A DNA stretch of 64,000 nt from PFJX01 sp964542455 (lineage in GTDB: Bacteria; Pseudomonadota; Gammaproteobacteria; Burkholderiales; Thiobacillaceae), in the NCBI GenBank assembly GCA_964542455.1, contig CAZIUC010000003.1:114403-178402 (forward strand), written 5' to 3'. Made by a program: the position numbers and the translations under genes. Positions 25,159-32,531 of this stretch are shown here, in pieces; the stretch's first letter is position 1; each line of letters starts with the position of its first letter. The notes under the pieces were generated by a model. The model did no database searches. It was given only the letters and a program-made list of their open reading frames with translations, and had not been told where the DNA came from.

Positions 25159-26007
25159 TTATTCTCCAGTGGCGATGGGCCTGGCGGGATCGCGTATCCA
25201 TTCGCTCCAGGAGCCGGGGTAGAGACGCGACCCGGCCAGGCCGGCGACTTCCATCGCCAGCAGGTTGTGGCAGGCGGTGACGCCGGAGCCGCAGGAATGA
25301 ATGACCTGCCAGGGCGCGCGGCCTTTCAGCAAGGATTGGTAGTTTTCGCGCAATGCTTCCGGCGGCAGAAAGGTGCCGTCGATGTCGAGGTTCTCGTCGA
25401 ACGGCCAGTTGATGGAGCCGGGAATGTGTCCGGCGACCGGGTCGAGCGGCTCGAATTCGCCGCTGAAGCGACGGTCCGGACGCGCGTCGATGATCAGCGC
25501 GTCGCCGGTTCGCGAGGCGCGCAGCACGTAGTCGGCGTCGACGATCTGGCTGTGTTCCGGCAGGCAGGCGCAGTTGCCTTTGCGTGGAACCGGCAACTCG
25601 GCCGTCACAGGGCGTTTTTCCTTGCGCCACTTGGGTATGCCGCCGTCCAGCAAGGCGGCGCCGGGATGGCCGAGCCAGCGCAGCATCCACCACAGGCGCA
25701 CGGCCATGGCGCCATAACTGTCGTCGTATACGACGACCTGCTTGTTGACGCCGACGCCCCAGGCGCAAAGCTTTTTCGCCAATTCCTGGATATCAGGTAG
25801 TGGGTGGCGGCCGCTGCTGTCTGTGATCGGCGCGGACATGTCCTCGTCGAGATGAACGTAGCGCGCGCCGGGAATGTGTTCTTTGAGATAGGCCTGACGG
25901 CCGGCTTCCGGATCGGTCAGCGTGAAGCGGCAATCGAAGACGATCCAGTCGGGATCATCCAGATGAGCGGCCAAATCTTCGGTAGTAACCAGGGTGTTGA
26001 TGAACAT
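25159..26007 (-). CDS. sseA: two-domain rhodanese, 3-mercaptopyruvate sulfurtransferase type
   Basis: The 282-residue protein has an inactive N-terminal rhodanese domain ('DDPDWIVFDCRFTLTDPEAGRQAYLKEHIPGARYVHLDEDMS') and a C-terminal domain with the active-site loop 'HSCGSGVTA' (Cys about 239). The CGSGVT loop is that of 3-mercaptopyruvate sulfurtransferases such as SseA; thiosulfate:cyanide enzymes have a charged CRKGVT-type loop. Such proteins hand persulfide sulfur to acceptors. In this setting it may feed the DsrEFH/DsrC relay, which is an inference from its position near dsr. Confidence 0.88.
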   Translation of the reverse strand: MFINTLVTTEDLAAHLDDPDWIVFDCRFTLTDPEAGRQAYLKEHIPGARYVHLDEDMSAPITDSSGRHPLPDIQELAKKLCAWGVGVNKQVVVYDDSYGAMAVRLWWMLRWLGHPGAALLDGGIPKWRKEKRPVTAELPVPRKGNCACLPEHSQIVDADYVLRASRTGDALIIDARPDRRFSGEFEPLDPVAGHIPGSINWPFDENLDIDGTFLPPEALRENYQSLLKGRAPWQVIHSCGSGVTACHNLLAMEVAGLAGSRLYPGSWSEWIRDPARPIATGE

Positions 26008-26113
26008 GGAAGCGAAAGGCGAAAGGCGTAAGGCGTAAGGGGGGAGGCGTGAGGCGGGAAGGGTGGGGCGGCAAGGCTTCGCGCCTCACGCCTCACACCT
26101 TGCGCCTCACGGA
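26008..26113. repeat. GCGTGAGGCG/CGCCTCACGC inverted repeat cluster
   Basis: The 106-bp gap between the DsrC-like gene and sseA is made of reiterated AGGCG(T/A)(A/G)AGG units and their complements (CGCCTCACGCCTCACACC and TGCGCCTCACGG). It can fold into an imperfect hairpin. It is a low-complexity dispersed repeat and may separate two transcripts. Confidence 0.65.
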
Positions 26114-26446
26114 TTAGTAACCGCCCTTGCCGAAGGGCTTGGTCAGGCCGGCCACCTTGGCGGACTGGCGGTTGGGTTGCAGGGGGAATAGTTCATACAG
26201 TACTTTTTTCCAGTCGACACTGTCGTCCTCGTCATTGAGGTCGGCGACCATGTTGCGGAAATTGGGGGTATGACCGTCTTCCTGGTATTTGCGTCGCATG
26301 AAATTGATGACCTGCCAGTGCGCATCGGTCAGGTTGATGTTTTCAGCTTCGGCGATCACGGGAACGATTTCATCGCTGAAGTTTGCTTCCAGCAGGAAAC
26401 CATCATCATCCACCTCGAGTTCTTCGCCGTTCAGTACATAGCCCAC
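26114..26446 (-). CDS. DsrC/TusE-like paralogue lacking both C-terminal cysteines
   Basis: The 110-residue protein aligns along its length with the canonical DsrC at 31302-31637: 'GEELEVDDDGFL', 'LTDAHWQVINFMRRKYQEDGHTPNFRNMV' and 'VLYELFPLQPNRQSAKVAGLTKPFGKGGY'. DsrC ends YLYELFPYGPAKQACKIAGLPKPTGCI; here the penultimate Cys is Ala and the last is replaced in GKGGY, and the protein contains no cysteine at all. It cannot carry sulfur as a trisulfide the way DsrC does. The DsrC fold contains a helix-turn-helix-like element, so a regulatory or scaffolding role is possible. It is encoded divergently from dsrA, downstream of the Cas6-like gene (45-bp gap). Confidence 0.9.
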   Translation of the reverse strand: MGYVLNGEELEVDDDGFLLEANFSDEIVPVIAEAENINLTDAHWQVINFMRRKYQEDGHTPNFRNMVADLNDEDDSVDWKKVLYELFPLQPNRQSAKVAGLTKPFGKGGY

Positions 26447-26491
26447 AGTTTTCTCCTATTTCACGAGTTAAAAAATATGGCCGTCCGGTGT

Positions 26492-27145
26492 TCAGACGGT
26501 TGAAACTTCCTTGATCGATTTGTGCGGTATGAAGATGCCGCAGCCCCAAACGCGGTGTAGTCCCAGACCCTGCTCCTGCACAGCCAGTGAATGCGCCAGG
26601 CTAAGGTCATGCAACATCAACGTGTGGCCGCTGATCTCCCCATCGGGGGTGCGCATTTTACGTTGCAACCCCGGTATCAGTCCGCACTGGATACCCATTT
26701 CGTCGAGTTTTCTCCGCACCTCAAGCAAAATCGCCGCTTCGTCGGCGTCGCCCAGGGTTACGAAATGGGAATACAGCGTGCCAAATGGCGTCAGGTTTTT
26801 CTCTTTCAAGGGACCGATAACCAGATTGCCGGCACCCGGGTCGATGATCTTGCCAACCAGCGCAAGCGCGGCTCCCAGGCTCGCAACCGGCAGTCGCAAC
26901 ACCAGTTTCACCCGCCGATTGATTACTAGGTTGTCATTGCGCCCACTCGGTGCCCCATGTACCGGGTGTATGCCTGCCTCGGGGGTGTCGGCCAGCCAAG
27001 GCAGATGCCGCAGCACTTCATCGTAAAGCGCGGGGCCGTGGTCCGCGGGGATTTCCCCGCCTGACAAGTCGTAGTGGAGGTCCAGCATTTTGGGCGTGAA
27101 CTTCATGTCTTTCACAGCGTCCCATTCCGGGTTGTACATGCGCAT
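26492..27145 (-). CDS. Cas6/Cmx6-family RNA endonuclease-like protein, orphan
   Basis: The 217-residue protein matches the pattern of the Cas6 subtype MYXAN (Cmx6) family. The N-terminal part is 'LDLHYDLSGGEIPADHGPALYDEVLRHLPWL' (about 21-51), followed by 'GIHPVHGAPSG' and 'RVKLVLRLPVASLGAALALVGKII'. Near the C-terminus is the glycine-rich loop 'GLGLHRVWGCGIFIPHK' (about 193-209). Cas6 proteins are RAMP endoribonucleases that cut beside RNA hairpins. No CRISPR array or other cas gene is present. His24, His36 and His47 are possible catalytic residues, but the active site cannot be fixed by eye. It sits between a DsrC-like gene and an 80-aa gene, next to dsrA, so a role outside CRISPR is likely. 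Confidence 0.82.
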   Translation of the reverse strand: MRMYNPEWDAVKDMKFTPKMLDLHYDLSGGEIPADHGPALYDEVLRHLPWLADTPEAGIHPVHGAPSGRNDNLVINRRVKLVLRLPVASLGAALALVGKIIDPGAGNLVIGPLKEKNLTPFGTLYSHFVTLGDADEAAILLEVRRKLDEMGIQCGLIPGLQRKMRTPDGEISGHTLMLHDLSLAHSLAVQEQGLGLHRVWGCGIFIPHKSIKEVSTV

Positions 27146-27149
27146 GTGA

Positions 27150-27392
27150 TCAGTCCTCGGCGGGCGAAGGAGGTGTCTCGGTAGCCAGTGGCGTGGACCA
27201 CTTCAACATTACCTCAGCCCAGAATTTAGCGGTTGTGGGATCGATGTCGAAAATAGTGAAACGCGCGCCACGTTCACGAATCCGCAGGCGTAGCATCGGC
27301 GTGCCGCCTGCTTCATAGCACGCCTCCTGCAACTCGATTTCCTGATTCCCGAATGGGTTGCGAAACTTGGTGAGGGATGTGATTTGATCCAT
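27150..27392 (-). CDS. hypothetical protein, 80 aa, first gene of the divergent block
   Basis: MDQITSLTKFRNPFGNQEIELQEACYEAGGTPMLRLRIRERGARFTIFDIDPTTAKFWAEVMLKWS reads like a small soluble alpha/beta protein with alternating strand-like segments. No known motif is recognised. Only four bases separate its stop from the Cas6-like start, so both are translated from one mRNA. It is the promoter-proximal gene facing away from dsrA. Confidence 0.75.
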   Translation of the reverse strand: MDQITSLTKFRNPFGNQEIELQEACYEAGGTPMLRLRIRERGARFTIFDIDPTTAKFWAEVMLKWSTPLATETPPSPAED

Positions 27393-27470
27393 GGGGTGTT
27401 AGTATATTCCAATACGTTAATTAATTGACAATAACAGTCAACTATACGCGTTGTAGATGGGTTGGAACTT

Positions 27471-27512
27471 GGTAGTACTCAACCTACCCGATCGGGTAGG
27501 TTGAGTACTACC
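27471..27512. promoter_or_regulatory. perfect 42-bp palindrome in the dsr divergent region
   Basis: Bases 27471-27491 and 27492-27512 are exact reverse complements with no spacer, centred on CGATCG (core ACCTACCCGATCGGGTAGGT). It lies 79 bp from the start of the 80-aa gene and 159 bp from the dsrA start. It may be an operator, a cruciform-forming element, or a dispersed repeat. In RNA it would give a long hairpin on either strand. Confidence 0.6.
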
Positions 27513-27670
27513 CGACTGAAGGCCCGGGTTACCCCCTCGGAATGATGGTGATCTGGATTAGCACTCCCTAATATGTATTCACTCGTCCCGTACGAGCGAA
27601 CTGCCAACGGGCAAGTGCGGTAAGTTTGTGACGACATGGTGTTGTTCAAGACTTCAAGGAGAAAAGACAG

Positions 27671-28972
27671 ATGGCTAAGCAAATGATTGATACGCCGAAC
27701 CTGGACGAACTCGAGACTGGCCCGTGGCCCTCGTTCGTTACGGGTCTGAAGCGCCTGGCTAAAGACAACGACATGATGGTCGACCTGATGGGCCAGCTGG
27801 AGACTTCCTACCAGACGCGCTTCGGCTACTGGAAAGGCGGAACCGTTGGTGTGGTGGGTTACGGCGGAGGCGTGATTCCGCGCTTTACCGAACTGAAAGA
27901 CGAGAACCATAAGCCCCTGTTCCCTGAGGCTGCCGAGTTCCATACCCTGCGCATCATGCCGCCCGCCGGTATGCACTACTCTTCCGATCTGCTGCGCCAG
28001 ATGTCTGACGCCTGGCTGGAAACTGGTGGATCCGGCCTGATCGCTTTCCACGGCCAGTCCGGTGACATCATGCTACAGGGCATCAAAACCGCTGACGTAC
28101 AGCGCGCCTTCGACAAGTTCAATGAAATGGGCTTTGACCTCGGTGGTGCGGGCCCCGCATTGCGTACCTCCATGTCCTGCGTTGGCGCCGCGCGTTGTGA
28201 GATGTCTTGTTTCGATGAGGCTCGCGCCCTGCGCATTGTCATCAACAACAACCTGGACGACATGCACCGTCCGTCGCTGCCGTACAAGTTCAAGTTCAAG
28301 TTCTCCGGTTGCCCGAACGACTGTATGAACTCCATCCAGCGTTCCGACATGGCCACCATCGGAACCTGGCGCGACAACATCCGCGCAGACGAAAAATTGG
28401 CGCGTGATTGGTATGCTGCTCACAGCATGGAAGACACCATCAACATGGTCGTCAATCACTGCCCGACCAAGGCAATTCAGCTCAAGAAGAATGATGGAGC
28501 CGCCGCCGCTGAAGGCGTGACCAAGGTGGTCTTGTCCGACGAGCATTGTTTGGAAATCGACAACCACAACTGCGTGCGCTGCATGCATTGCCTGAACGTT
28601 ATGCCTGGCGCGCTTCTGCCCGGCAAAGACAAGGGTGTCACCATTCTGGTCGGCGGCAAGAGCGTGCTGAAGATTGGCGCCACCATGGGTACCGTGGTGA
28701 TTCCGTTCATGAAGCTCGAGTCCGATGAAGACTTCGAGCGGTTGAACGATCTGTCTCGCTCCATGCTCGACTTCTTTGCCGAAAATGCGTTGGAGCATGA
28801 GCGTACCGGCGAGATGATCGAGCGTATCGGCTTGGTCAACTTCCTGGAAGGCATCGAACTGGAAGTGGATCCCAATATGATCAACGCACCGCGCTCCAAT
28901 CCCTATACCCGAATGGATGGTTGGGACGAAGAGGCTGCAAAGTGGTTCGAGCGCAAGCAGGCTGCTGCCTGA
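27671..28972 (+). CDS. dsrA: reverse-type dissimilatory sulfite reductase alpha subunit
   Basis: The 433-residue protein has the sirohaem/4Fe-4S cysteines 'SMSCVGAARCEMSC' (about 169-180) and 'FSGCPNDCMN' (about 212-219). It also has an inserted ferredoxin domain with 'HCPTKA' and 'HNCVRCMHCLNVMPGALLPG'. With DsrB it forms the A2B2 enzyme that in sulfur oxidisers runs towards sulfite, acting on DsrC-bound sulfur. AAGGAG lies about 10 bases before the ATG. It heads the operon dsrABEFHCMKLJOPNR-cysG. The presence of dsrEFH and dsrL marks the oxidative type. Confidence 0.97.
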   Translation: MAKQMIDTPNLDELETGPWPSFVTGLKRLAKDNDMMVDLMGQLETSYQTRFGYWKGGTVGVVGYGGGVIPRFTELKDENHKPLFPEAAEFHTLRIMPPAGMHYSSDLLRQMSDAWLETGGSGLIAFHGQSGDIMLQGIKTADVQRAFDKFNEMGFDLGGAGPALRTSMSCVGAARCEMSCFDEARALRIVINNNLDDMHRPSLPYKFKFKFSGCPNDCMNSIQRSDMATIGTWRDNIRADEKLARDWYAAHSMEDTINMVVNHCPTKAIQLKKNDGAAAAEGVTKVVLSDEHCLEIDNHNCVRCMHCLNVMPGALLPGKDKGVTILVGGKSVLKIGATMGTVVIPFMKLESDEDFERLNDLSRSMLDFFAENALEHERTGEMIERIGLVNFLEGIELEVDPNMINAPRSNPYTRMDGWDEEAAKWFERKQAAA

Positions 28973-28983
28973 TTTAATGGTCT

Positions 28984-29018
28984 CTCAGGGGGTGGCCCGG
29001 GTGGGCTCCCCTCTTGAG
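28984..29018 (+). other. hairpin between dsrA and dsrB
   Basis: CTCAGGGGGTGGCCC (28984-28998) pairs imperfectly with GGGCTCCCCTCTTGAG (29003-29018) around GGGT. No T-tract follows, so it is more likely an RNA stability or processing element than a terminator. Confidence 0.55.
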
Positions 29019-29061
29019 TAAGTCGCAGATGAATTAACGATTTCACCCTTTGGAGATAGCA

Positions 29062-30135
29062 ATGGCTGAAAGAACACACCAGACCATTGAATCCGGTGCA
29101 CCGGATCCGATGCCCTACATGCACCCCGTGATGAAAGACAATTATGGGAAGTGGGTGTTCCACTCACATCCCAAGCCGGGTGTGCTTTACCACCGTGCCG
29201 AAAACGGCGCAGAGATCTGGACCGTCAAGGCTGGAACCCAGCGTCAGATGGACCACTACACCATCCGCAAGCTGGCCGACATCGCCGACCAGTTCGCTGA
29301 CGGTTATGTGCGCTTCACTACCCGTTCCAATATCGAATACATGGTGGCCGACCAGACCAAGGTCGAACCCCTGATCAAGGCTCTGAGTGATGGCGGCTTC
29401 CCCGTCGGCGGGACCGCCAACTCGGTTTCCATGATCGCTCACACCCAGGGCTGGCTGCACTGCGACATCCCGGGTACTGATGCTTCCGGCGCCGTCAAGG
29501 CCTTGATGGACGAGCTCTATGAAGAGTTCATCAAGTGCGAAATGCCCAACCGTGTCAAGCTGTCTACTTCCTGTTGCGAGATCAACTGTGGCGGCCAGGC
29601 TGACATTGCTATTGTTATCCAGCACACCAAGCCGCCGAAGATCAACCATGATCTGGTTGCCAACGTGTGTGAGCGTCCTTCTGTTGTTGCCCGCTGTCCG
29701 GTGGCTGCTATCCGTCCCGCACTGGTGAACGGCAAGCCATCCCTGGAAGTGGATGAGAAGAAATGTATCTGTTGTGGCGCCTGTTTCCCCCCGTGTCCCC
29801 CGATGCAGATCAACGATCCCGAGCATTCAAAATTCGCGATCTGGGTGGGTGGCAAGAACTCCAACGCCCGTTCCAAACCTACGTTCCACAAACTGGTCGC
29901 CGCCGGCATTCCGAACAACCCGCCGCGTTGGCCCGAGGTCAGCGAGGTCGTCAAGAAAATTCTCGGTGTCTACAAGGCTGATGGTCGTCCCTGGGAGCGC
30001 ATGAACGACTGGATCGACCGTATCGGTTGGCCCGCCTTCTTCGAGAAGACCGGACTGCCGTTCACCAAGTATCACATCGACAACTGGCGTGGTTCACGTA
30101 CCAACCTGAACGCTTCCACGCATATCCGCTTCTGA
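29062..30135 (+). CDS. dsrB: reverse-type dissimilatory sulfite reductase beta subunit
   Basis: From ATG 29062, after GGAGATAGCA, the protein has 357 residues. It carries 'LSTSCCEINCGGQADIA' (about 172-188), 'VARCPVAAIRP' and the ferredoxin domain 'DEKKCICCGACFPPCPPMQIND' (about 232-253). DsrB carries the catalytic sirohaem in the DsrAB complex, and its C-terminal region contacts DsrC in structures of the family. Confidence 0.97.
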   Translation: MAERTHQTIESGAPDPMPYMHPVMKDNYGKWVFHSHPKPGVLYHRAENGAEIWTVKAGTQRQMDHYTIRKLADIADQFADGYVRFTTRSNIEYMVADQTKVEPLIKALSDGGFPVGGTANSVSMIAHTQGWLHCDIPGTDASGAVKALMDELYEEFIKCEMPNRVKLSTSCCEINCGGQADIAIVIQHTKPPKINHDLVANVCERPSVVARCPVAAIRPALVNGKPSLEVDEKKCICCGACFPPCPPMQINDPEHSKFAIWVGGKNSNARSKPTFHKLVAAGIPNNPPRWPEVSEVVKKILGVYKADGRPWERMNDWIDRIGWPAFFEKTGLPFTKYHIDNWRGSRTNLNASTHIRF

Positions 30136-30141
30136 TTGCGA

Positions 30142-30168
30142 CCCGGCCTCGGAGGCATCGGGGCCGGG
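30142..30168 (+). other. hairpin between dsrB and dsrE
   Basis: CCCGGCC (30142-30148) pairs with GGCCGGG (30162-30168) around 13 nt. It is GC-rich and lacks a T-tract, in the 66-bp gap before dsrE; possibly an attenuation or mRNA-stability element. Confidence 0.5.
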
Positions 30169-30201
30169 CCAATTTGGATATTCGGAGATAGGGATATTTA
30201 A

Positions 30202-30561
30202 ATGAAAATCGGCATTATGGTTAGTGAAGGGCCGTATAACCATCAGGCAAGCGATACCGCGTATCTGTTTGCTCGGACGGCCATCGAAAAAGGGCACAAG
30301 GTTCCGCGCGTATTTTTCTATCACGACGGCGTGAACAACTCGACCAAGCTTACCCAGCCTCCCCAGGATGACCGCAACGTGGTCAATCGCTGGTCCAAGC
30401 TGGCGGAAGATCATGGCGTGGATCTGGTGGTGTGTGTGGCGGCCGGTATGCGTCGTGGTATCACTGATGACATTCTGGCTCCCGGATTCCGTATTTCCGG
30501 TCTCGGCCAGTTGGTGGAAGCCGGCATCCAGTGTGATCGTCTTGTGACCTTCGGCGACTGA
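30202..30561 (+). CDS. dsrE: sulfurtransferase subunit DsrE
   Basis: The 119-residue protein (MKIGIMVSEGPYNHQASDTAYLFARTAIEKGHKV) has the active-site segment 'GVDLVVCVAAGMRRGI' with the conserved persulfide-forming Cys (about 75). With DsrF and DsrH it forms the E2F2H2 complex that passes sulfur to DsrC. The dsrEFH trio is a signature of sulfur oxidisers. Confidence 0.95.
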   Translation: MKIGIMVSEGPYNHQASDTAYLFARTAIEKGHKVPRVFFYHDGVNNSTKLTQPPQDDRNVVNRWSKLAEDHGVDLVVCVAAGMRRGITDDILAPGFRISGLGQLVEAGIQCDRLVTFGD

Positions 30562-30571
30562 GGAACAGCAA

Positions 30572-30970
30572 ATGAGCGACATGATGGAAGACATGGAAGG
30601 CGGCGAAGGCGTCGTCAAGAAGTTCATGTTCGTCAACCGCAAGGCGCCGCATGGCACCATCTATGCCCTTGAGGGCCTGGAAGTGGTGCTGATCTCGGCG
30701 GCCTTCGATCAGGACGTGAGCATGGTGTTTGCCGATGACGGTGTTTATGAACTGATCAAGGGCATGAACACCAAGGGTATCGAGGTCAAGGATTTCTCCA
30801 AGACCTACCGCGCCCTGGATGGTTACGACATCGAGAAGTTGTACGTCGAGAAGGCGTCCATGGACGCCCGAGGCTTGACCGAAGACGACCTGATCGTGGA
30901 CGTGACTGTGCTCGACAGCGCCGAGATGGCCAATCTCATGGCTGAGCAAGACGTCGTTATCAGCTACTGA
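30572..30970 (+). CDS. dsrF: sulfurtransferase subunit DsrF
   Basis: The 132-residue protein has the DsrE/F fold ('KKFMFVNRKAPHGTIYALEGLEVVLISAAFDQDVSMVFADDGVYELIKG'). It contains no cysteine, in keeping with a structural role inside DsrEFH, whose catalytic cysteines reside in DsrE and DsrH. It follows dsrE by ten bases. Confidence 0.95.
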   Translation: MSDMMEDMEGGEGVVKKFMFVNRKAPHGTIYALEGLEVVLISAAFDQDVSMVFADDGVYELIKGMNTKGIEVKDFSKTYRALDGYDIEKLYVEKASMDARGLTEDDLIVDVTVLDSAEMANLMAEQDVVISY

Positions 30971-30981
30971 GGGAGACGAAG

Positions 30982-31281
30982 ATGCTGCATATCGTTAACA
31001 AATCGGCCACGGAGCGCAATTCTCTCGAGAGTTGCCTGCGTATGGCCACGAAGGGTTCCGCTGTATTGCTGATCGAGGATGCCGTTTATGCGGTGACCAA
31101 GGGCGGTGTGGCGGCGGCGCAAATCCAGGCAGCCATGGCTGACCTTCAGATTTATGCCCTTGGTCCCGATCTCGATGCGCGCGGTATGTCCGCTCGTGTT
31201 CTGGACGGGGTAAAAGTCGTGGATTACGGCGGTTTTGTTGATCTCGTTGCCGAGACCAACGCCTGCCAGTCCTGGTTGTAA
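30982..31281 (+). CDS. dsrH: sulfurtransferase subunit DsrH
   Basis: The 99-residue protein (MLHIVNKSATERNSLESCLRMATKGSAVLLIEDAVYAV) is a DsrH/TusB homologue with Cys18 in the conserved place and a second Cys near the end (ACQSWL). It completes the DsrEFH complex. The start is eleven bases after dsrF. Confidence 0.95.
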   Translation: MLHIVNKSATERNSLESCLRMATKGSAVLLIEDAVYAVTKGGVAAAQIQAAMADLQIYALGPDLDARGMSARVLDGVKVVDYGGFVDLVAETNACQSWL

Positions 31282-31301
31282 TTTTTTTTAAGGAGTGCGC
31301 T

Positions 31302-31637
31302 ATGCCTATGGTTGAAGTTGCCGGTAAATCTTTTGAAGTCGACGAGGAAGGCTACCTGACCAATCTGGCCGATTGGAACCAGGACATCGCCGGATATCTG
31401 GCACAGGAAGAAAAAGTTGAAATGACCGATTCCCACTGGGAAGTCGTCAACTTCCTTCGCGAGTACTACGACGAGTACCAAATCGCCCCCGCTGTGCGCG
31501 TGCTGACCAAGGCGATCTCCAAGAAGCTGGGCGCGGACAAGGGCAACAACAAGTATCTGTACGAGTTGTTCCCCTATGGCCCCGCCAAGCAGGCTTGCAA
31601 GATCGCCGGTCTGCCCAAGCCGACTGGCTGTATCTGA
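31302..31637 (+). CDS. dsrC: sulfur carrier protein DsrC
   Basis: The 111-residue protein ends 'YLYELFPYGPAKQACKIAGLPKPTGCI', keeping both redox cysteines of true DsrC (the penultimate Cys ten residues before the last Cys). The two form the trisulfide substrate of DsrAB/DsrMK. A strong AAGGAG precedes the ATG. Compare the cysteine-free paralogue at 26114-26446. A 111-bp gap with two hairpins follows, which fits a need for high dsrC expression relative to the membrane genes. Confidence 0.97.
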   Translation: MPMVEVAGKSFEVDEEGYLTNLADWNQDIAGYLAQEEKVEMTDSHWEVVNFLREYYDEYQIAPAVRVLTKAISKKLGADKGNNKYLYELFPYGPAKQACKIAGLPKPTGCI

Positions 31638-31654
31638 TCAATTTCGGTTGATCC

Positions 31655-31714
31655 CCGGCGGGCTACGGCCCGTCGGTCTCAAGATTTCTGTTCGTGTTCC
31701 GGATTGTCCGGAAC
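31655..31714 (+). other. two hairpins between dsrC and dsrM
   Basis: The first stem is 31655-31663 with 31668-31676 (CCGGCGGGC/GCCCGTCGG, one G-T pair, 4-nt loop). The second is GTTCCGGA-TTG-TCCGGAAC at 31696-31714, perfect. Neither has a proper T-tract. They could protect the dsrABEFHC part of the transcript or mark a processing point. Confidence 0.6.
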
Positions 31715-31748
31715 GTAATGGGTTGTTCTGCCTGAAGCAGAGGAACGG

Positions 31749-32480
31749 ATGACTACGCTGACGCTTTTCTATACTGGCCTGTATTACATTGCCGCAATCG
31801 TGCTGATTGGCGGCGTGGCATACCGCATCGCCGAGTACAGCCGCACCCCGGCCCCGCTCAAGATTCCCACCACGCCCGCGCCTACCACTAACACCGGCGT
31901 GGTCATGCGGATGGCGCGCGAAGTCGTGCTGTTCGAGTCTTTGTTCAAGTCAAACAAATGGATATGGGTTTTCGGTTGGATGTTCCATATTGGTCTGGCC
32001 ATGGTCCTGCTGCGCCATGTGCGCTACTTCCAGGAACCCCTGTGGTTTATTGTCGAGTTTGTTCAGCCGTACGGCAAATACGCCAGCTTTGCGATGGTTG
32101 CGGGCCTGCTTGGTCTGTGGGCTCGTCGCTTCCTGGTTGACCGTGTGCGTTATATCTCCACACCGTCTGATCACCTCATGCTGGCCCTGCTGATCGGTAT
32201 TGGCGCTTCCGGCATGATGATGACTTTCGTCTCGCATACCGACATCGTCGCACTCAAGGCTTTTGCTCTCGGCTTGGTGACCTTTGATTGGCATCCGGTG
32301 CCTAGCGATGGCCCGCTTCTGGTTCATCTGACTCTGGTGGCGTTGCTGATGATTATCTTCCCTGTGAGCAAACTGCTGCATGCACCGGGGATATTCTTTA
32401 GTCCGACCCGTAATCAGACAGACAACCCACGCGAAACCCGTCTGATCGCCCCCTGGGCGGCGGCGGCCGAGCGTAAGTAA
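31749..32480 (+). CDS. dsrM: DsrM, membrane cytochrome b-like subunit of DsrMKJOP
   Basis: The 243-residue protein has about five membrane helices and NarI-like features ('FGWMFHIGLAMVLLRHVRYF', 'SDHLMLALLIGIGASGMMMTF', 'PLLVHLTLVALLMIIFPVSKLLHAPG') with histidines suited to binding haem b. DsrM exchanges electrons with the quinone pool and docks DsrK. It lies 51 bp before dsrK. Confidence 0.94.
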   Translation: MTTLTLFYTGLYYIAAIVLIGGVAYRIAEYSRTPAPLKIPTTPAPTTNTGVVMRMAREVVLFESLFKSNKWIWVFGWMFHIGLAMVLLRHVRYFQEPLWFIVEFVQPYGKYASFAMVAGLLGLWARRFLVDRVRYISTPSDHLMLALLIGIGASGMMMTFVSHTDIVALKAFALGLVTFDWHPVPSDGPLLVHLTLVALLMIIFPVSKLLHAPGIFFSPTRNQTDNPRETRLIAPWAAAAERK

Positions 32481-32531
32481 GGATAGGTCCGGCAAGCCCG
32501 TGACAACCAACGAGATACGCAAGGAGTAACT

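Noticed and set aside
27560..27600. Possible sigma-70 promoter for dsrA (TAATAT near 27570)
   Set aside because: No acceptable -35 element at proper spacing could be identified by eye.
23549..28972. CRISPR array expected near the Cas6-like gene
   Set aside because: No regularly spaced identical repeats are present around 26-28 kb or elsewhere in the window.
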